64,000 nucleotides of DNA. Source: Halopiger djelfimassiliensis (GTDB lineage Archaea; Halobacteriota; Halobacteria; Halobacteriales; Natrialbaceae). The number at the start of each line of letters is the position of its first letter. Position 1 is the first letter of the stretch. The stretch lies in assembly GCF_000455365.1 (NCBI RefSeq), contig NZ_HG315688.1, positions 62,001-126,000 of the forward strand, written 5' to 3'. The position numbers and the translations under genes are program-made. Positions 41,872-50,370 of the stretch are shown piece after piece. The notes beneath the pieces were generated by a model. The model did no database searches. It saw only the letters and a program-made list of their open reading frames with translations, and was not told where the DNA came from.

Positions 41872-42708
41872 TCAGCCCGCCTCGAGGAACTCACGCAGTC
41901 GCTCGCGGTAGGCGTCCGGGCGGTCCGCCATGACCCAGTGGCTCGCCTCGTCGATCCCGACGAGGGTCGCGTCGGGGACGTCTGTTTCCAGCCGCTCGGC
42001 GAAGTCGATCGGCTGGAACTCGTCCTCGGCCCCCCACAGCAGGAGCGTCCGGGCCGAGACGTCGCTCGGATCGATCTCGGTCGTGTGGCTCGTGTTCGTC
42101 CCGATGGCGTTGCGCGAGAGCGAGACGATCGCCGTCTCGGAGTCCCACGGGGCGAGCAGCCCCTCGACGAACGCCTCCTCCGGGTCGTCGTAGCGGGTCG
42201 TCCGGAAGATCCCCTCGAGCAGGTCCCGGGCGTCGCCGACGCTCATCTCCTCGATAGTCGCGGGGAGGCCGAGTTCGAGGATCGATTCGACCGGCCACGA
42301 GTCGTAACAGACCGCGTTCGAGAGCACGAGGGTCTCGACGGCCCCCGGATTATGGGCGGCGTAGCGAAGCCCGACGCCGCCCCCGAGGTCGTGGCCGACG
42401 AACGAGACGGTCTCGAGGCCGAGTTCCGCGAGCAGTCCGTCGACCATCGCCTCCTGAGCGCGGATCGAGCGGTCGAACCCGTCGTGCATCGCCGAGTTCC
42501 CGTAGCCGGCCATGTCCGGGACGATCACCCGGTAGTCGTCCGACAGCGGCGGGGCGACGTCTCGCCAGAGGTACGACGACGTCGGAATCCCGTGGCAAAA
42601 CAGCAGGGGATCGCCGCTCCCGTCGTCGTAGTAGGCGACCTCGAGGTCGTGCTCGTCGACGGTCACCGTCGCCGTTTCTTGGGTTTCGGTCCACGTGTCG
42701 TACTCCAT
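41872..42708 (-). CDS. Alpha/beta hydrolase, haloalkane dehalogenase/epoxide hydrolase-like
   Basis: A 278-residue alpha/beta hydrolase with an Asp nucleophile. The oxyanion segment is FCHGIPTSSYLWRD (about 38-50), a haloalkane-dehalogenase signature. The nucleophile elbow is VGHDLGGG (D107), the acid is D229 in GAEDEFQP, and the base is H257 in EASHWV. True haloalkane dehalogenases have Trp right after the nucleophile to bind halide; here it is Leu, so an epoxide hydrolase or another ester-like activity is possible. The ATG at 42708 is used. The neighbouring gene is haloacid-dehalogenase-like, 43 bp upstream on the same strand. Confidence 0.85.
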   Translation of the reverse strand: MEYDTWTETQETATVTVDEHDLEVAYYDDGSGDPLLFCHGIPTSSYLWRDVAPPLSDDYRVIVPDMAGYGNSAMHDGFDRSIRAQEAMVDGLLAELGLETVSFVGHDLGGGVGLRYAAHNPGAVETLVLSNAVCYDSWPVESILELGLPATIEEMSVGDARDLLEGIFRTTRYDDPEEAFVEGLLAPWDSETAIVSLSRNAIGTNTSHTTEIDPSDVSARTLLLWGAEDEFQPIDFAERLETDVPDATLVGIDEASHWVMADRPDAYRERLREFLEAG

Positions 42709-42751
42709 GGCGTGTCGCGGTGCCACGCGAACGTCAATAGCGGTTGGGGGG

Positions 42752-43444
42752 TCACGCCGCCTCGAGTTCGTCGACGAGTTCGGGGATGCGTTCGATCGTC
42801 AGATCCGGGTCAGTCTCGTACGGTCCCCACCGGGTCCCCTGTCGGTTGATCCAGACGCCCTGCATGCCGGCGTTGATCGCGCCCGGGACGTCCCACCAGC
42901 CCGCGGCGACGAACGCGATCGCTTCGACCGGGGTCCCGATCCGATCGGCCGCGTGGCGGTACAGATCGGGAACGGGTTTGAACCGTTCGACCTCGTCGGC
43001 GCTGATCGTCCCCGCGAGCAGCGTCTCGAGATCGGCGTGGTCGACCATCGACTCGAGCATGCCCTCGTTGCCGTTCGAGACGACGTAACAGTCGTATCCC
43101 AGCTCCCGGAGTCGCTCGAGACCGTCGCGAACGTCGTCGAAGACCGGCAGCTCGTGGTACGTCGAGAGGATCGCCTCGCGCTCGTCCTCGCCGACGCCGG
43201 CCCCGACTGTCTCGAGGGCGTACCGCAGCGCGTGGCGATTCATCCCGTAAAAGGCGTCGTACTCGCCGATCGCGTTGCCGACCATCGCGTAGGTGAGCGA
43301 CCGCTCCCGCCAGAGCTTCGCGACGAGATCGGGGTCGTGTTCCTCGAGGTGGTCCGAGAGCGCCTCGGCGACGGCGGAGACGTCCACGAGCGTCCCGTAC
43401 GAGTCGAACGCGATCGTCTCGACCGCGTCGGGGTCGAACGACAT
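42752..43444 (-). CDS. L-2-haloacid dehalogenase-like HAD hydrolase
   Basis: A 230-residue HAD-superfamily hydrolase. Motif 1 is AFDSYGTLVDV with nucleophile D14, motif 2 is YVVSNGNEG, the Lys motif is RFKPVPDLY, and motif 4 is VAAGWWDVPGA. The DSYGTL and AAGWWD variants match the type II 2-haloacid dehalogenase subgroup rather than sugar-phosphate phosphatases. It lies 43 bp upstream of the alpha/beta hydrolase on the same strand, so they probably share a transcript. Confidence 0.88.
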   Translation of the reverse strand: MSFDPDAVETIAFDSYGTLVDVSAVAEALSDHLEEHDPDLVAKLWRERSLTYAMVGNAIGEYDAFYGMNRHALRYALETVGAGVGEDEREAILSTYHELPVFDDVRDGLERLRELGYDCYVVSNGNEGMLESMVDHADLETLLAGTISADEVERFKPVPDLYRHAADRIGTPVEAIAFVAAGWWDVPGAINAGMQGVWINRQGTRWGPYETDPDLTIERIPELVDELEAA

Positions 43445-43507
43445 GGCGTTGTGCTACCCCGAGGAGGTCGAAATAGCTTGGCCCGCGCCCACACGAGTAC
43501 GTCGCCG

Positions 43508-44308
43508 TCACTCGATCACGGCCCGAACTTGGAGGTACTCGACCCGGATCGCGTTGTCGCCGAACCACTCCTCGAGCACCGTGACCGCGTCCCGACGGAG
43601 CGCGGCGCGGGCCTCGTCGTCGTCCATGCGCCGGAGGATCGGCGAGAGCGGTCCGGACTCCTCGGCGAACTCGCGCCAGAAGTGATGGGGCGTGGCATAC
43701 CGGAACTCGAGCAGGCGACGCTGGAACGAGCAGGCGGCGACATCGGCGAACTGCTCGCGGACGAAGTCGGGGTCGCCCCACTGGAGGTGCGACCACGGAT
43801 CGTCGGGCGAGGACCCGACGTGGTCGGTCAGGACCGCCGTGAGGTCACCCACGACGCCGTTCGGTGACCACGCGGTGAAACAGACCCGTCCGCCGGTCCG
43901 CGTCGCGCGCCGGAGTTCCGCGCCGGCGCGCGTCGAGTCCGGCGCGAACACGTGGCCGAAGTTCGAGAGGACGACGTCGAACGCGTCGTCCGGGACGGGC
44001 AGGGTCTCGGCGTCGCCGGCGACCCAGTCGATGTCGTCGTAGCCGGCGAGCGACGCGTTGTCGCGGGCGCGCTCGAGCATTCCGTGGGCGAGATCGATGC
44101 CGACGACGTCGGCCCCCGACCGGCGGGCCGTCAGCGCGGCGTTGCCCGTCCCGCAGCCGACATCGAGGACGCGATTGCCCGGATCGACGCCCGCGGCGTT
44201 GATCAGGCGCGCGATAGCGGGCAACATGTTCGGGGCCATCGCCGGATACCGGCCGGCCGACCAGACGTGTCTCGCCGATCGGTCGCCGGACTCGCTCGAG
44301 TCGGTCAT
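43508..44308 (-). CDS. Class I SAM-dependent methyltransferase
   Basis: A 266-residue methyltransferase of UbiE/COQ5-like type. Motif I is NRVLDVGCGTGNAALTA. The acidic loop after strand 2 is VVGIDLAHGMLERARDNASL, and motif post-I is DWVAGDAETLPVPDDAFDVV. The substrate-side C terminus (about 150-266) is helical with Trp/His-rich ATPHHFWREFAEESG. It probably methylates a small molecule. The ATG at 44308 was chosen over 44320. It is 63 bp upstream of the HAD gene. Confidence 0.9.
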   Translation of the reverse strand: MTDSSESGDRSARHVWSAGRYPAMAPNMLPAIARLINAAGVDPGNRVLDVGCGTGNAALTARRSGADVVGIDLAHGMLERARDNASLAGYDDIDWVAGDAETLPVPDDAFDVVLSNFGHVFAPDSTRAGAELRRATRTGGRVCFTAWSPNGVVGDLTAVLTDHVGSSPDDPWSHLQWGDPDFVREQFADVAACSFQRRLLEFRYATPHHFWREFAEESGPLSPILRRMDDDEARAALRRDAVTVLEEWFGDNAIRVEYLQVRAVIE

Positions 44309-44504
44309 ACCGCGTCTCAACGCTCGACGGGGAAAAGTCGGCGGCCGTCAGCTGTATTCTTCCCCGGACACAACCGTTCACCCCCGTGCAAAGCGTGAAC
44401 GCGCTCACACGTCACGCCGGGCACGGGGACGTGGAGTGAAACGCGCGATGAGGTCCGATCGGACGGGGGTCGGCATTTAATGCCCGCGGTTCCAACGTAT
44501 CCGT

Positions 44505-44999
44505 ATGACCATCTACGAGAGCGATCTCCCCGGCGTCGGGAAGAAGTTCGAGGTCGAACTCGAGGACAGCACCCGACTCGTCATCGTGACCCACAACACG
44601 GGAAAGCGGGAGGTCTACCTGAAGGCGGACGCGGACGCGGATGGCGACAAACTGTTCGAACTTTCAGATCGGCTCGCCCGGAAGGTCGGGACGATTCTCG
44701 AGGGCGCGTACTTCCAGCCCGTCCAAGCCGAGGCGGTAGAGACGATGCTCTCCGACGATACCTTTCTCGAATGGTACAACGTCACCGAAACGGCGGACAT
44801 CGCCGGTCAGAGCCTCGAGGGGGCTCGGGTTCGGGAGCGAACGGGCGTCTCGATCGTCGCGATCCAGCGCGGCGACGACCTGATCTCGCCGCCGAATCCG
44901 GAGACCGTCCTCTCGGTCGGCGACACGCTCGTCGTCATCGGCGACCGCGAGGACTGCGCCGAGTTCGAAACGCTGCTCGGCGACGAAACCGAGGCGTGA
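44505..44999 (+). CDS. Regulatory subunit of cation/proton antiporter (RCK_C/TrkA-C), KhtT-like
   Basis: A 164-residue cytosolic protein of KhtT type. The N-terminal 1-70 is the family-specific domain (GVGKKFEVELEDSTRLVIVT). Residues about 88-160 form a TrkA-C/RCK_C ligand-binding domain, with SLEGARVRERTGVSIVAIQR and the GDTLVVIGDRED strand. KhtT-like proteins control the partner antiporter in response to ligand or pH. It lies 35 bp upstream of the antiporter and both are plus strand. Confidence 0.92.
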   Translation: MTIYESDLPGVGKKFEVELEDSTRLVIVTHNTGKREVYLKADADADGDKLFELSDRLARKVGTILEGAYFQPVQAEAVETMLSDDTFLEWYNVTETADIAGQSLEGARVRERTGVSIVAIQRGDDLISPPNPETVLSVGDTLVVIGDREDCAEFETLLGDETEA

Positions 45000-45034
45000 T
45001 CGATCGATGGCGGTCCTGTCGGAGGTGATCCGTA

Positions 45035-46261
45035 GTGGCGGCTGAGTCGACTGCCCTGATCGACGTCGGCGCTCTCTTCGCGGCCGTCGCGCTGGCCGGC
45101 CTCGGCGCGAACCGGATCGGACAGTCCGTGATCCCGTTTTACATCGTCATCGGCATGCTGCTCGGCGAGCACGTCCTCGGCCAGATCGACTTCCCGTCGC
45201 TGCTCGGGACGGAGATCGTTCCTCACGGTTCCGAACTCGCGCTCGCCGAGACCGACTTCGTCCACGTCGGTGCCGAAATCGGGATCGTCCTCCTGCTGTT
45301 TTTCCTCGGGCTCGAGTTCAACCTCGACCGGCTCATCGCCTCGAAGGACCGGATCTGGAAAGCCGGCACCGTCGACCTCGCGATCAACTTCGGTACCGGG
45401 CTGGTCCTCGGATGGGCCCTCTTCGGGGCGTTCTTGCCGGCCGTTCTCACCGCCGGGATCGTCTACATCTCCTCGAGTGCGATCATCACGAAATCGTTGA
45501 TCGACCTCGGCTGGATCGCCAACGACGAGGCCGACGCGATGCTCGGGACGCTGGTCTTCGAGGACCTGTTTATCGCCGTCTATCTGGCGATCGTTACGGC
45601 GCTTGCGCTCGGCGGCGGCAATATCGGCGACGCGCTGGGACTGATCGGGCTCTCGATCGGCTTCATTCTCGCCTTGCTCTTGCTGGTTTACTCGGGGACG
45701 GCGTGGTTCCAGCGCAGCCTCGAGACCGATTCCCACGAGTTCATCGTCCTCAGAGCGCTCGGGATCACCGTCCTCGTCTCGGGGGCCGCGCTCACGCTCG
45801 GGGTCAGCGAAGCCGTGGCCGCCTTCTTCGTCGGGATGGCCTTTTCGGCGACCGATCACGTCCACGACCTCGAAAACCTGCTCGAACCGCTTCGGGATAC
45901 GTTCGCGGCGGTGTTTTTCTTCTGGATCGGACTCGTGACCGATCCGACGCTGTTTCCCGAGGTCGTCTGGCTCATCGCCGCTGCCGTCGTTTTGGCGACG
46001 CCCACGAAGCTGCTCAGCGGCTACCTCGGCGGGCGGATCTACGACCTCAGCGAACGCCGTTCCGTCCGCGTCGCGCTCACCGGAGCGGGTGCCGGCCTCG
46101 AAACCGGGATCGCATCGGACATCTACGCGTTCGCCGTCGGCTACGTTCTGGTCATGAGCATCCTCGGGACGACGCTCATGCAGTACGCGGACGAGATCGA
46201 ATCCGTCGTCGTGCCGAGACTCGAGAGCGGACCCGCGGCGGCGCGGTCGGGAGACGATTGA
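45035..46261 (+). CDS. Cation/proton antiporter, CPA2 family, KhtU-like
   Basis: A 408-residue transporter with about 12 membrane helices. It has FYIVIGMLLGEHVLGQIDFP and VGAEIGIVLLLFFLGLEFNL, the conserved early helix pattern of KefB/KhtU-type antiporters, and ISSSAIITKSLIDLGW. It exports K+ or Na+ in exchange for protons, and no C-terminal RCK domain is fused because that function is in the preceding gene. It starts at a GTG. The pair probably helps ionic and pH balance in high salt. Confidence 0.92.
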   Translation: MAAESTALIDVGALFAAVALAGLGANRIGQSVIPFYIVIGMLLGEHVLGQIDFPSLLGTEIVPHGSELALAETDFVHVGAEIGIVLLLFFLGLEFNLDRLIASKDRIWKAGTVDLAINFGTGLVLGWALFGAFLPAVLTAGIVYISSSAIITKSLIDLGWIANDEADAMLGTLVFEDLFIAVYLAIVTALALGGGNIGDALGLIGLSIGFILALLLLVYSGTAWFQRSLETDSHEFIVLRALGITVLVSGAALTLGVSEAVAAFFVGMAFSATDHVHDLENLLEPLRDTFAAVFFFWIGLVTDPTLFPEVVWLIAAAVVLATPTKLLSGYLGGRIYDLSERRSVRVALTGAGAGLETGIASDIYAFAVGYVLVMSILGTTLMQYADEIESVVVPRLESGPAAARSGDD

Positions 46262-46306
46262 CCCGGAAGGGATAGTTTCAACCGCCTCGAGTCCCCCGTG
46301 ACGCCT

Positions 46307-46966
46307 ATGCCACGGGCGGTCGTCTTCGACCTCGATTACACCCTCGCCGTGCCGACCCGGGACCGCGCGACCATTCTTCGGGAAGCCGCGGACGTCGCCG
46401 GTGGGCCCGCCCTGACGCGAGCGGAGTACCTCGAGGCCCACCGTCGGAACCTCACCCGCGAGACGCGCGAACCCATCTTCGCCGACTTACTCGAGGGACG
46501 CGAGACCGACGCGGACCCGGCCGCGATCGCGGCGGCCTATCGCGAGACCATCGCGGAGACCCTCGAACCGCTCCCCGGCGTCGAAGGGATGCTCGAGGAA
46601 CTCGGGACCGACTACCGGGTCGGGCTGCTCACCAACGGTCCCGTCCGCGCCCAGCGGGACAAACTCGCCACCCTCGGCTGGGAGCGGATCTTCGACGCGG
46701 CGCTCGTGACCGGCGAACTCGAGGCCGGCAAACCGGATCCACGGGCCTTCGAAGCGATCGCGGCCGCGCTCGAGGTCGAGCCGACGGCGTCCGTCTACGT
46801 CGGTGACGAACCCGAGGCCGACGTGTACGGGGCGACAAACGCCGGCATGGACGCGATTCAGGTCCTGCTCGAGGACGGTCCCGACCCCGATCCGCGGGCC
46901 GTCGCCCACGTCGACCAGACCGAAATCGCGACCGCGCTCCCGGACATCCTCGGGACGCTCGAGTGA
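46307..46966 (+). CDS. HAD-family hydrolase (haloacid dehalogenase superfamily)
   Basis: A 219-residue HAD phosphatase. Motif 1 is VVFDLDYTLAVP, motif 2 is VGLLTNGPV, the Lys motif is ELEAGKPDPRAFEAIA, and motif 4 is SVYVGDEPEADVYGA. The alpha-helical cap is between motifs 1 and 2 (C1-type). The substrate is not known; phosphoglycolate or sugar phosphate is possible. The ATG at 46307 was chosen over the GTG at 46298. It ends immediately beside the convergent next gene. Confidence 0.9.
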   Translation: MPRAVVFDLDYTLAVPTRDRATILREAADVAGGPALTRAEYLEAHRRNLTRETREPIFADLLEGRETDADPAAIAAAYRETIAETLEPLPGVEGMLEELGTDYRVGLLTNGPVRAQRDKLATLGWERIFDAALVTGELEAGKPDPRAFEAIAAALEVEPTASVYVGDEPEADVYGATNAGMDAIQVLLEDGPDPDPRAVAHVDQTEIATALPDILGTLE

Positions 46967-47377
46967 CTACTCCTCGTCGCGCAGCCGTCGAACCACCGTC
47001 TGTACCACGTCCGTCGCCCGCTTGACCGCCGCGCCGCTCTCGACGAACACGAGCGTCCGCGGCGGCTGGGTTGCTTTCGGCCGCACTCGAAGGCCGGCCT
47101 CGTCGGCCGCCGCCGCGGCGTGTTCCTGTCCGGCTTCGAACTCGAGACGGGCGCGGTCGTCGTGGACGAACGTCCGTGCGAATCGATGGCGGCCGTCACT
47201 CTCGTCCCGTCGGGTCAGGACCACGTCGTAGGCGCGAGCGCCGTCGGCCGTCGGTTCGACGTCGCGATCGGCGTTGGAGACGGCGACGGCGTCGAGTTCG
47301 CCGTCCTCCCGGCCGTCGAGTTCCGACGCGAGAAGCTGTGCGATCCGTTTGCCGTCGGTGATCCGGTCTTCGACCAT
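46967..47377 (-). CDS. Conserved haloarchaeal protein of unknown function
   Basis: A 136-residue soluble protein of mixed alpha/beta type. It has IAQLLASELDGREDGELDAV at the start, a strand pair with AYDVVLTRRDE and RHRFARTFVHDDRARLEFE, then a helix EHAAAAADEAGL and a last helix with AVKRATDVVQTVVRRLRDE. No catalytic or metal residues stand out. It is directly convergent with the HAD gene. No function can be assigned. Confidence 0.7.
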   Translation of the reverse strand: MVEDRITDGKRIAQLLASELDGREDGELDAVAVSNADRDVEPTADGARAYDVVLTRRDESDGRHRFARTFVHDDRARLEFEAGQEHAAAAADEAGLRVRPKATQPPRTLVFVESGAAVKRATDVVQTVVRRLRDEE

Positions 47378-47426
47378 GCCGGTCGTCGGGGAGGCGGCGA
47401 CTAACCTGCTTCGGCTTGCCGACGCG

Positions 47427-47885
47427 TCAGCCGTCCCCGTCGTCGCCTACCGCCGACCGGGCGATCGGCACGAGATCCGAGACGTCGAGTCCCTGACGAC
47501 GGGCGTAGACGACCGCCGCGGCTTCGATCGTTACGCCGAGGTCGTCCTGCAGGGAGTTGATCGCGCCGACGGCCTCGTGTTTCTCCATGCCTTCCGCGAC
47601 GAGCGAGTCGAGAACCCGTTCGAACGCGGAGCGTTCGCGAAGGAGGTCCTCGTCGGGGACGAACTCCTCGGGAACGGTCACCGCGGACGGATCGAACGTC
47701 GCGACGAGGTCGTCGTCCTCGTGCTCGAGCAACCCCTCTCGGGTGGCGACGTCGATCAGGCGTTTGGACTGATCCGGCGAGAACCAGTCGCGGTCGAGCG
47801 AGAGCGCGACGACGAACTCGCTTTCCTCGAGACGAGCGGTGCCGTTCTGGATGAACGGGGCGGCGACCGCGACGCGAAGGCTCAT
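47427..47885 (-). CDS. DUF2240 family protein
   Basis: A 152-residue archaeal protein of the DUF2240 group. Features are SLRVAVAAPFIQNGTARLEE, DQSKRLIDVATREGLLEHED (a winged-helix-like segment), and a C-terminal helical part with HEAVGAINSLQDDLGVTIEA. It could be a nucleic-acid-related regulator, but no function has been shown to my knowledge. It lies 40 bp from the RNase HI gene on the same strand, so co-transcription is likely. Confidence 0.85.
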   Translation of the reverse strand: MSLRVAVAAPFIQNGTARLEESEFVVALSLDRDWFSPDQSKRLIDVATREGLLEHEDDDLVATFDPSAVTVPEEFVPDEDLLRERSAFERVLDSLVAEGMEKHEAVGAINSLQDDLGVTIEAAAVVYARRQGLDVSDLVPIARSAVGDDGDG

Positions 47886-47925
47886 CGGGGACGACTCTCT
47901 GTAGCGACGAGATAACGGTGACGGT

Positions 47926-48567
47926 CTAGTCCGATGCGCGTTCGCTCCCGCCGTTGCGGTCGGCCCGGGACGGTGGCGGAAACTCGGCGGCCGTGGGTTC
48001 CTCGGGCGGCTCCGGCAGCACGCAGCGGTCCGGTTCCCGGTTGACGTGCTGGTACCGGTCCGGGGTGTTCGCCAGCGGATGGGCGGGGTTTTGATCGCTG
48101 TCGATGCGGGCCGCCCGAACCTCGTCGAACCCGTTGAGGCGGGCCAGAATCCCGCGCCAGTGATACCGCGTCGCGGCGGGAACGGAGATCTGACGCGGTG
48201 GTTTGCCGTCGGGATGGGCCGTCGCGAGGACGGCGTTGTTGACGTTGCTGGCGAGCGCGTCGTGGTCGACCAGCACGCCGACGCGGGCGTCCCGCGGCGA
48301 ACGCGCGGCCAGAACGTCGAGTCCGAGGTGTAAGGCCCGGTATTCGGCGACGTTGTTGTCCGGCGGCGTATCCGCCGTCGCGACGCGTGCGACGCGGGTG
48401 CCGTCGCGCGTTTCGATGACAGCACCCAGCCCCCCGCCCGACTCCCGGAACGACCCGTCGGTAGCGACGTAGAAATCACGATGATGCGTCCGGGGAGGAT
48501 GGGCGATATGAGGGGTGGGCGACTCGTCGAACAGGTCCCGCAGTGCGGACCGGCCGTGAGCGGCCAT
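47926..48567 (-). CDS. rnhA: Ribonuclease HI
   Basis: A 213-residue RNase H of the type I fold, which degrades RNA in RNA-DNA hybrids. Acidic catalytic residues are in YVATDGSFRESGGGLGAV (first Asp), NNVAEYRALHLGLD (Glu) and RVGVLVDHDALASN (Asp). The last Asp is in the AARIDSDQNPAHPLANT region near the C terminus. The N-terminal 30 residues and the Pro/Glu-rich tail (about 185-213) are extensions. It is probably the archaeal RNase HI found in halophiles. Confidence 0.88.
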   Translation of the reverse strand: MAAHGRSALRDLFDESPTPHIAHPPRTHHRDFYVATDGSFRESGGGLGAVIETRDGTRVARVATADTPPDNNVAEYRALHLGLDVLAARSPRDARVGVLVDHDALASNVNNAVLATAHPDGKPPRQISVPAATRYHWRGILARLNGFDEVRAARIDSDQNPAHPLANTPDRYQHVNREPDRCVLPEPPEEPTAAEFPPPSRADRNGGSERASD

Positions 48568-48699
48568 ACATCCAGTAGGAGACGTGAGAGACTTAAGCCT
48601 GTGGGAGGGGTTATATTGTGAAAAACGTACCCGGCCACACCATTGGTTATTAAAATTCGCTGCATCACGGCCGAAAGGAGATAACTCAAACTTCCGGTA

Positions 48700-48718
48700 C
48701 CACCAACATTTATCAAAG
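48700..48718 (+). promoter_or_regulatory. Promoter of the peptide transporter operon
   Basis: The sequence ACCAACATTTATCAAAGAC contains the TATA-like core TTTATC at about 48711, roughly 30 nt before the ATG at 48742. The 174-bp gap is also AT-rich around 48640-48700. It is the only strong promoter candidate for the operon that follows. Confidence 0.5.
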
Positions 48719-48741
48719 ACACCTATGATTTATCGTGTGGT

Positions 48742-50307
48742 ATGATGGATGCTCACAATCCGAGTATCGATCGACGGACGCTCCTGAAATACACCGGGGC
48801 CGCCGGTCTCGTTACGGGCATCGCCGGCTGCCTCGGGGGCGGCGACGACACCGACGAGGTCGTCATCACCTTATCGGAGTTTCCGGACACCGTCGATCCG
48901 ATCGATCACATCACGGGGGACTACTTCGACGTCTTCGATCACATCTACGAGCCGCTTTTCGACATCGAACCGGGCGAAACGCCCGAGCCTCGAGTCGTCG
49001 AAGACTGGGAGCACACCGGCGACGGGGCCGTCGACCTGCTGCTGCGGGAGGACGTCCAGTTTCACGACGGACAGGACCTCACCGCGGAGGACGTCGCGTT
49101 TACGCTGCGACGGCAGATCGATCCGGAGTTCGGCACCGCCTCCTCGCAGGTAGCGGGGCTTGCCTCGATCGACGGGGCGGAGGTGATCGACGATCACACC
49201 GTCCGGTTCGAGTACAGCGGCGCGTCGACGCTCGCGGAGTACGAGTTCGGGAACTACGCCCGGACGATGAACGCCGAATGGGCTCGAGAGCAGGGCGCGG
49301 AGACAGAGAAGATCACCGGGGACTCGGCGGAGGTCTTCAACGGGACCGGCCCCTACGAAGTCGTCGAGTTTACGCCCAACACCGAAATCGTCCTCGAGGC
49401 GTTCGACGACTACTGGGGCGAGGAGCCTCCGTTCGATCGGCTCGTGTTCAACGCAGACAACGAATCGAGCGGACGGGTCAGCGCCCTCGAAACCGGTGAA
49501 ACAGATCTCACCCTCAACGTACTCCCGGAAGACGTCGGGACCGTCCGCGAGAATCCCGATACCGAAATCCGACGGGTGACCAGCTTCCGGAACATCTTCT
49601 GTCCGATGAAAAACGAATCGGAACCCTTCGACAGCCAGGCGTTCCGGCAGGCGATGAACTACGCGGTCGACAACGAGGGAATCATCAACGACACGCTCAG
49701 TTCGTTCGGGGCACCGATGAGCCAGCCGACCCCGGACGGCGTCAACGGGTACAACCCCGACCTCGACCCGTATCCGTACGACCCCGAACAGGCCGAACGA
49801 CTCGTCGACGAGAGCGGATACGCGGGCGTCGAGATCGAACTCGTCGCGCCGCAAGGACGCTATCTCAACGATGCCGACGTCGCACAGACGGTCGCCGACC
49901 AGATCGATCAACTCGAGAACGTCGACTGTGGCTCGAGGATCGTCGACTTCGGCGTCGTCTCCGACGCGAACTCGGCGGGGATGGACGACTACGACATTCC
50001 GTTTTTCCTGATCGGCTGGAGCGTCATCACGGGCGACGCCGACTACGGCCTCGCCGGCTTCTTCCAGGAGGAAGGCGGCGTCCAGACCTTCCGGGACGAG
50101 GAACTCGACAGTGCGATCGAAGAGAGTCAGGGCATCGAAGACCCCGAGGAACGCGAGCAAGCGCTCCAGGACATCAACGAGATGGCTCGGGAGAAGGCCC
50201 CGTGGATCTTCCTGCACCTTCAGGAGAGCATCTACGGCGTACAGGAGGAGATCCAGTGGGAACCCCGGAAGGACGAAAGCATCTGGGCCTGGGAGATGAG
50301 CCGGTAA
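48742..50307 (+). CDS. ABC transporter substrate-binding lipoprotein (peptide/opine type)
   Basis: A 521-residue extracellular binding protein of SBP_bac_5 type. The N terminus carries a twin-arginine signal (DRRTLLKYTGAAGLVTG) and a lipobox AGC (C30), so it is folded before export and lipid-anchored. The binding lobes include VEDWEHTGDGAVDLLLREDV, FHDGQDLTAEDVAFTLRRQI and RQAMNYAVDNEGIINDT. This signature is of the dipeptide/oligopeptide/nickel family. It heads the operon with two permeases and two ATPases. The Met at 48745 is an alternative start. Confidence 0.93.
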   Translation: MMDAHNPSIDRRTLLKYTGAAGLVTGIAGCLGGGDDTDEVVITLSEFPDTVDPIDHITGDYFDVFDHIYEPLFDIEPGETPEPRVVEDWEHTGDGAVDLLLREDVQFHDGQDLTAEDVAFTLRRQIDPEFGTASSQVAGLASIDGAEVIDDHTVRFEYSGASTLAEYEFGNYARTMNAEWAREQGAETEKITGDSAEVFNGTGPYEVVEFTPNTEIVLEAFDDYWGEEPPFDRLVFNADNESSGRVSALETGETDLTLNVLPEDVGTVRENPDTEIRRVTSFRNIFCPMKNESEPFDSQAFRQAMNYAVDNEGIINDTLSSFGAPMSQPTPDGVNGYNPDLDPYPYDPEQAERLVDESGYAGVEIELVAPQGRYLNDADVAQTVADQIDQLENVDCGSRIVDFGVVSDANSAGMDDYDIPFFLIGWSVITGDADYGLAGFFQEEGGVQTFRDEELDSAIEESQGIEDPEEREQALQDINEMAREKAPWIFLHLQESIYGVQEEIQWEPRKDESIWAWEMSR

Positions 50308-50370
50308 ACCCGTCGTCTCCGTGATACTGTAATGACAGTGATGATAGCTGTGTGTCGGTACCTACCATAA

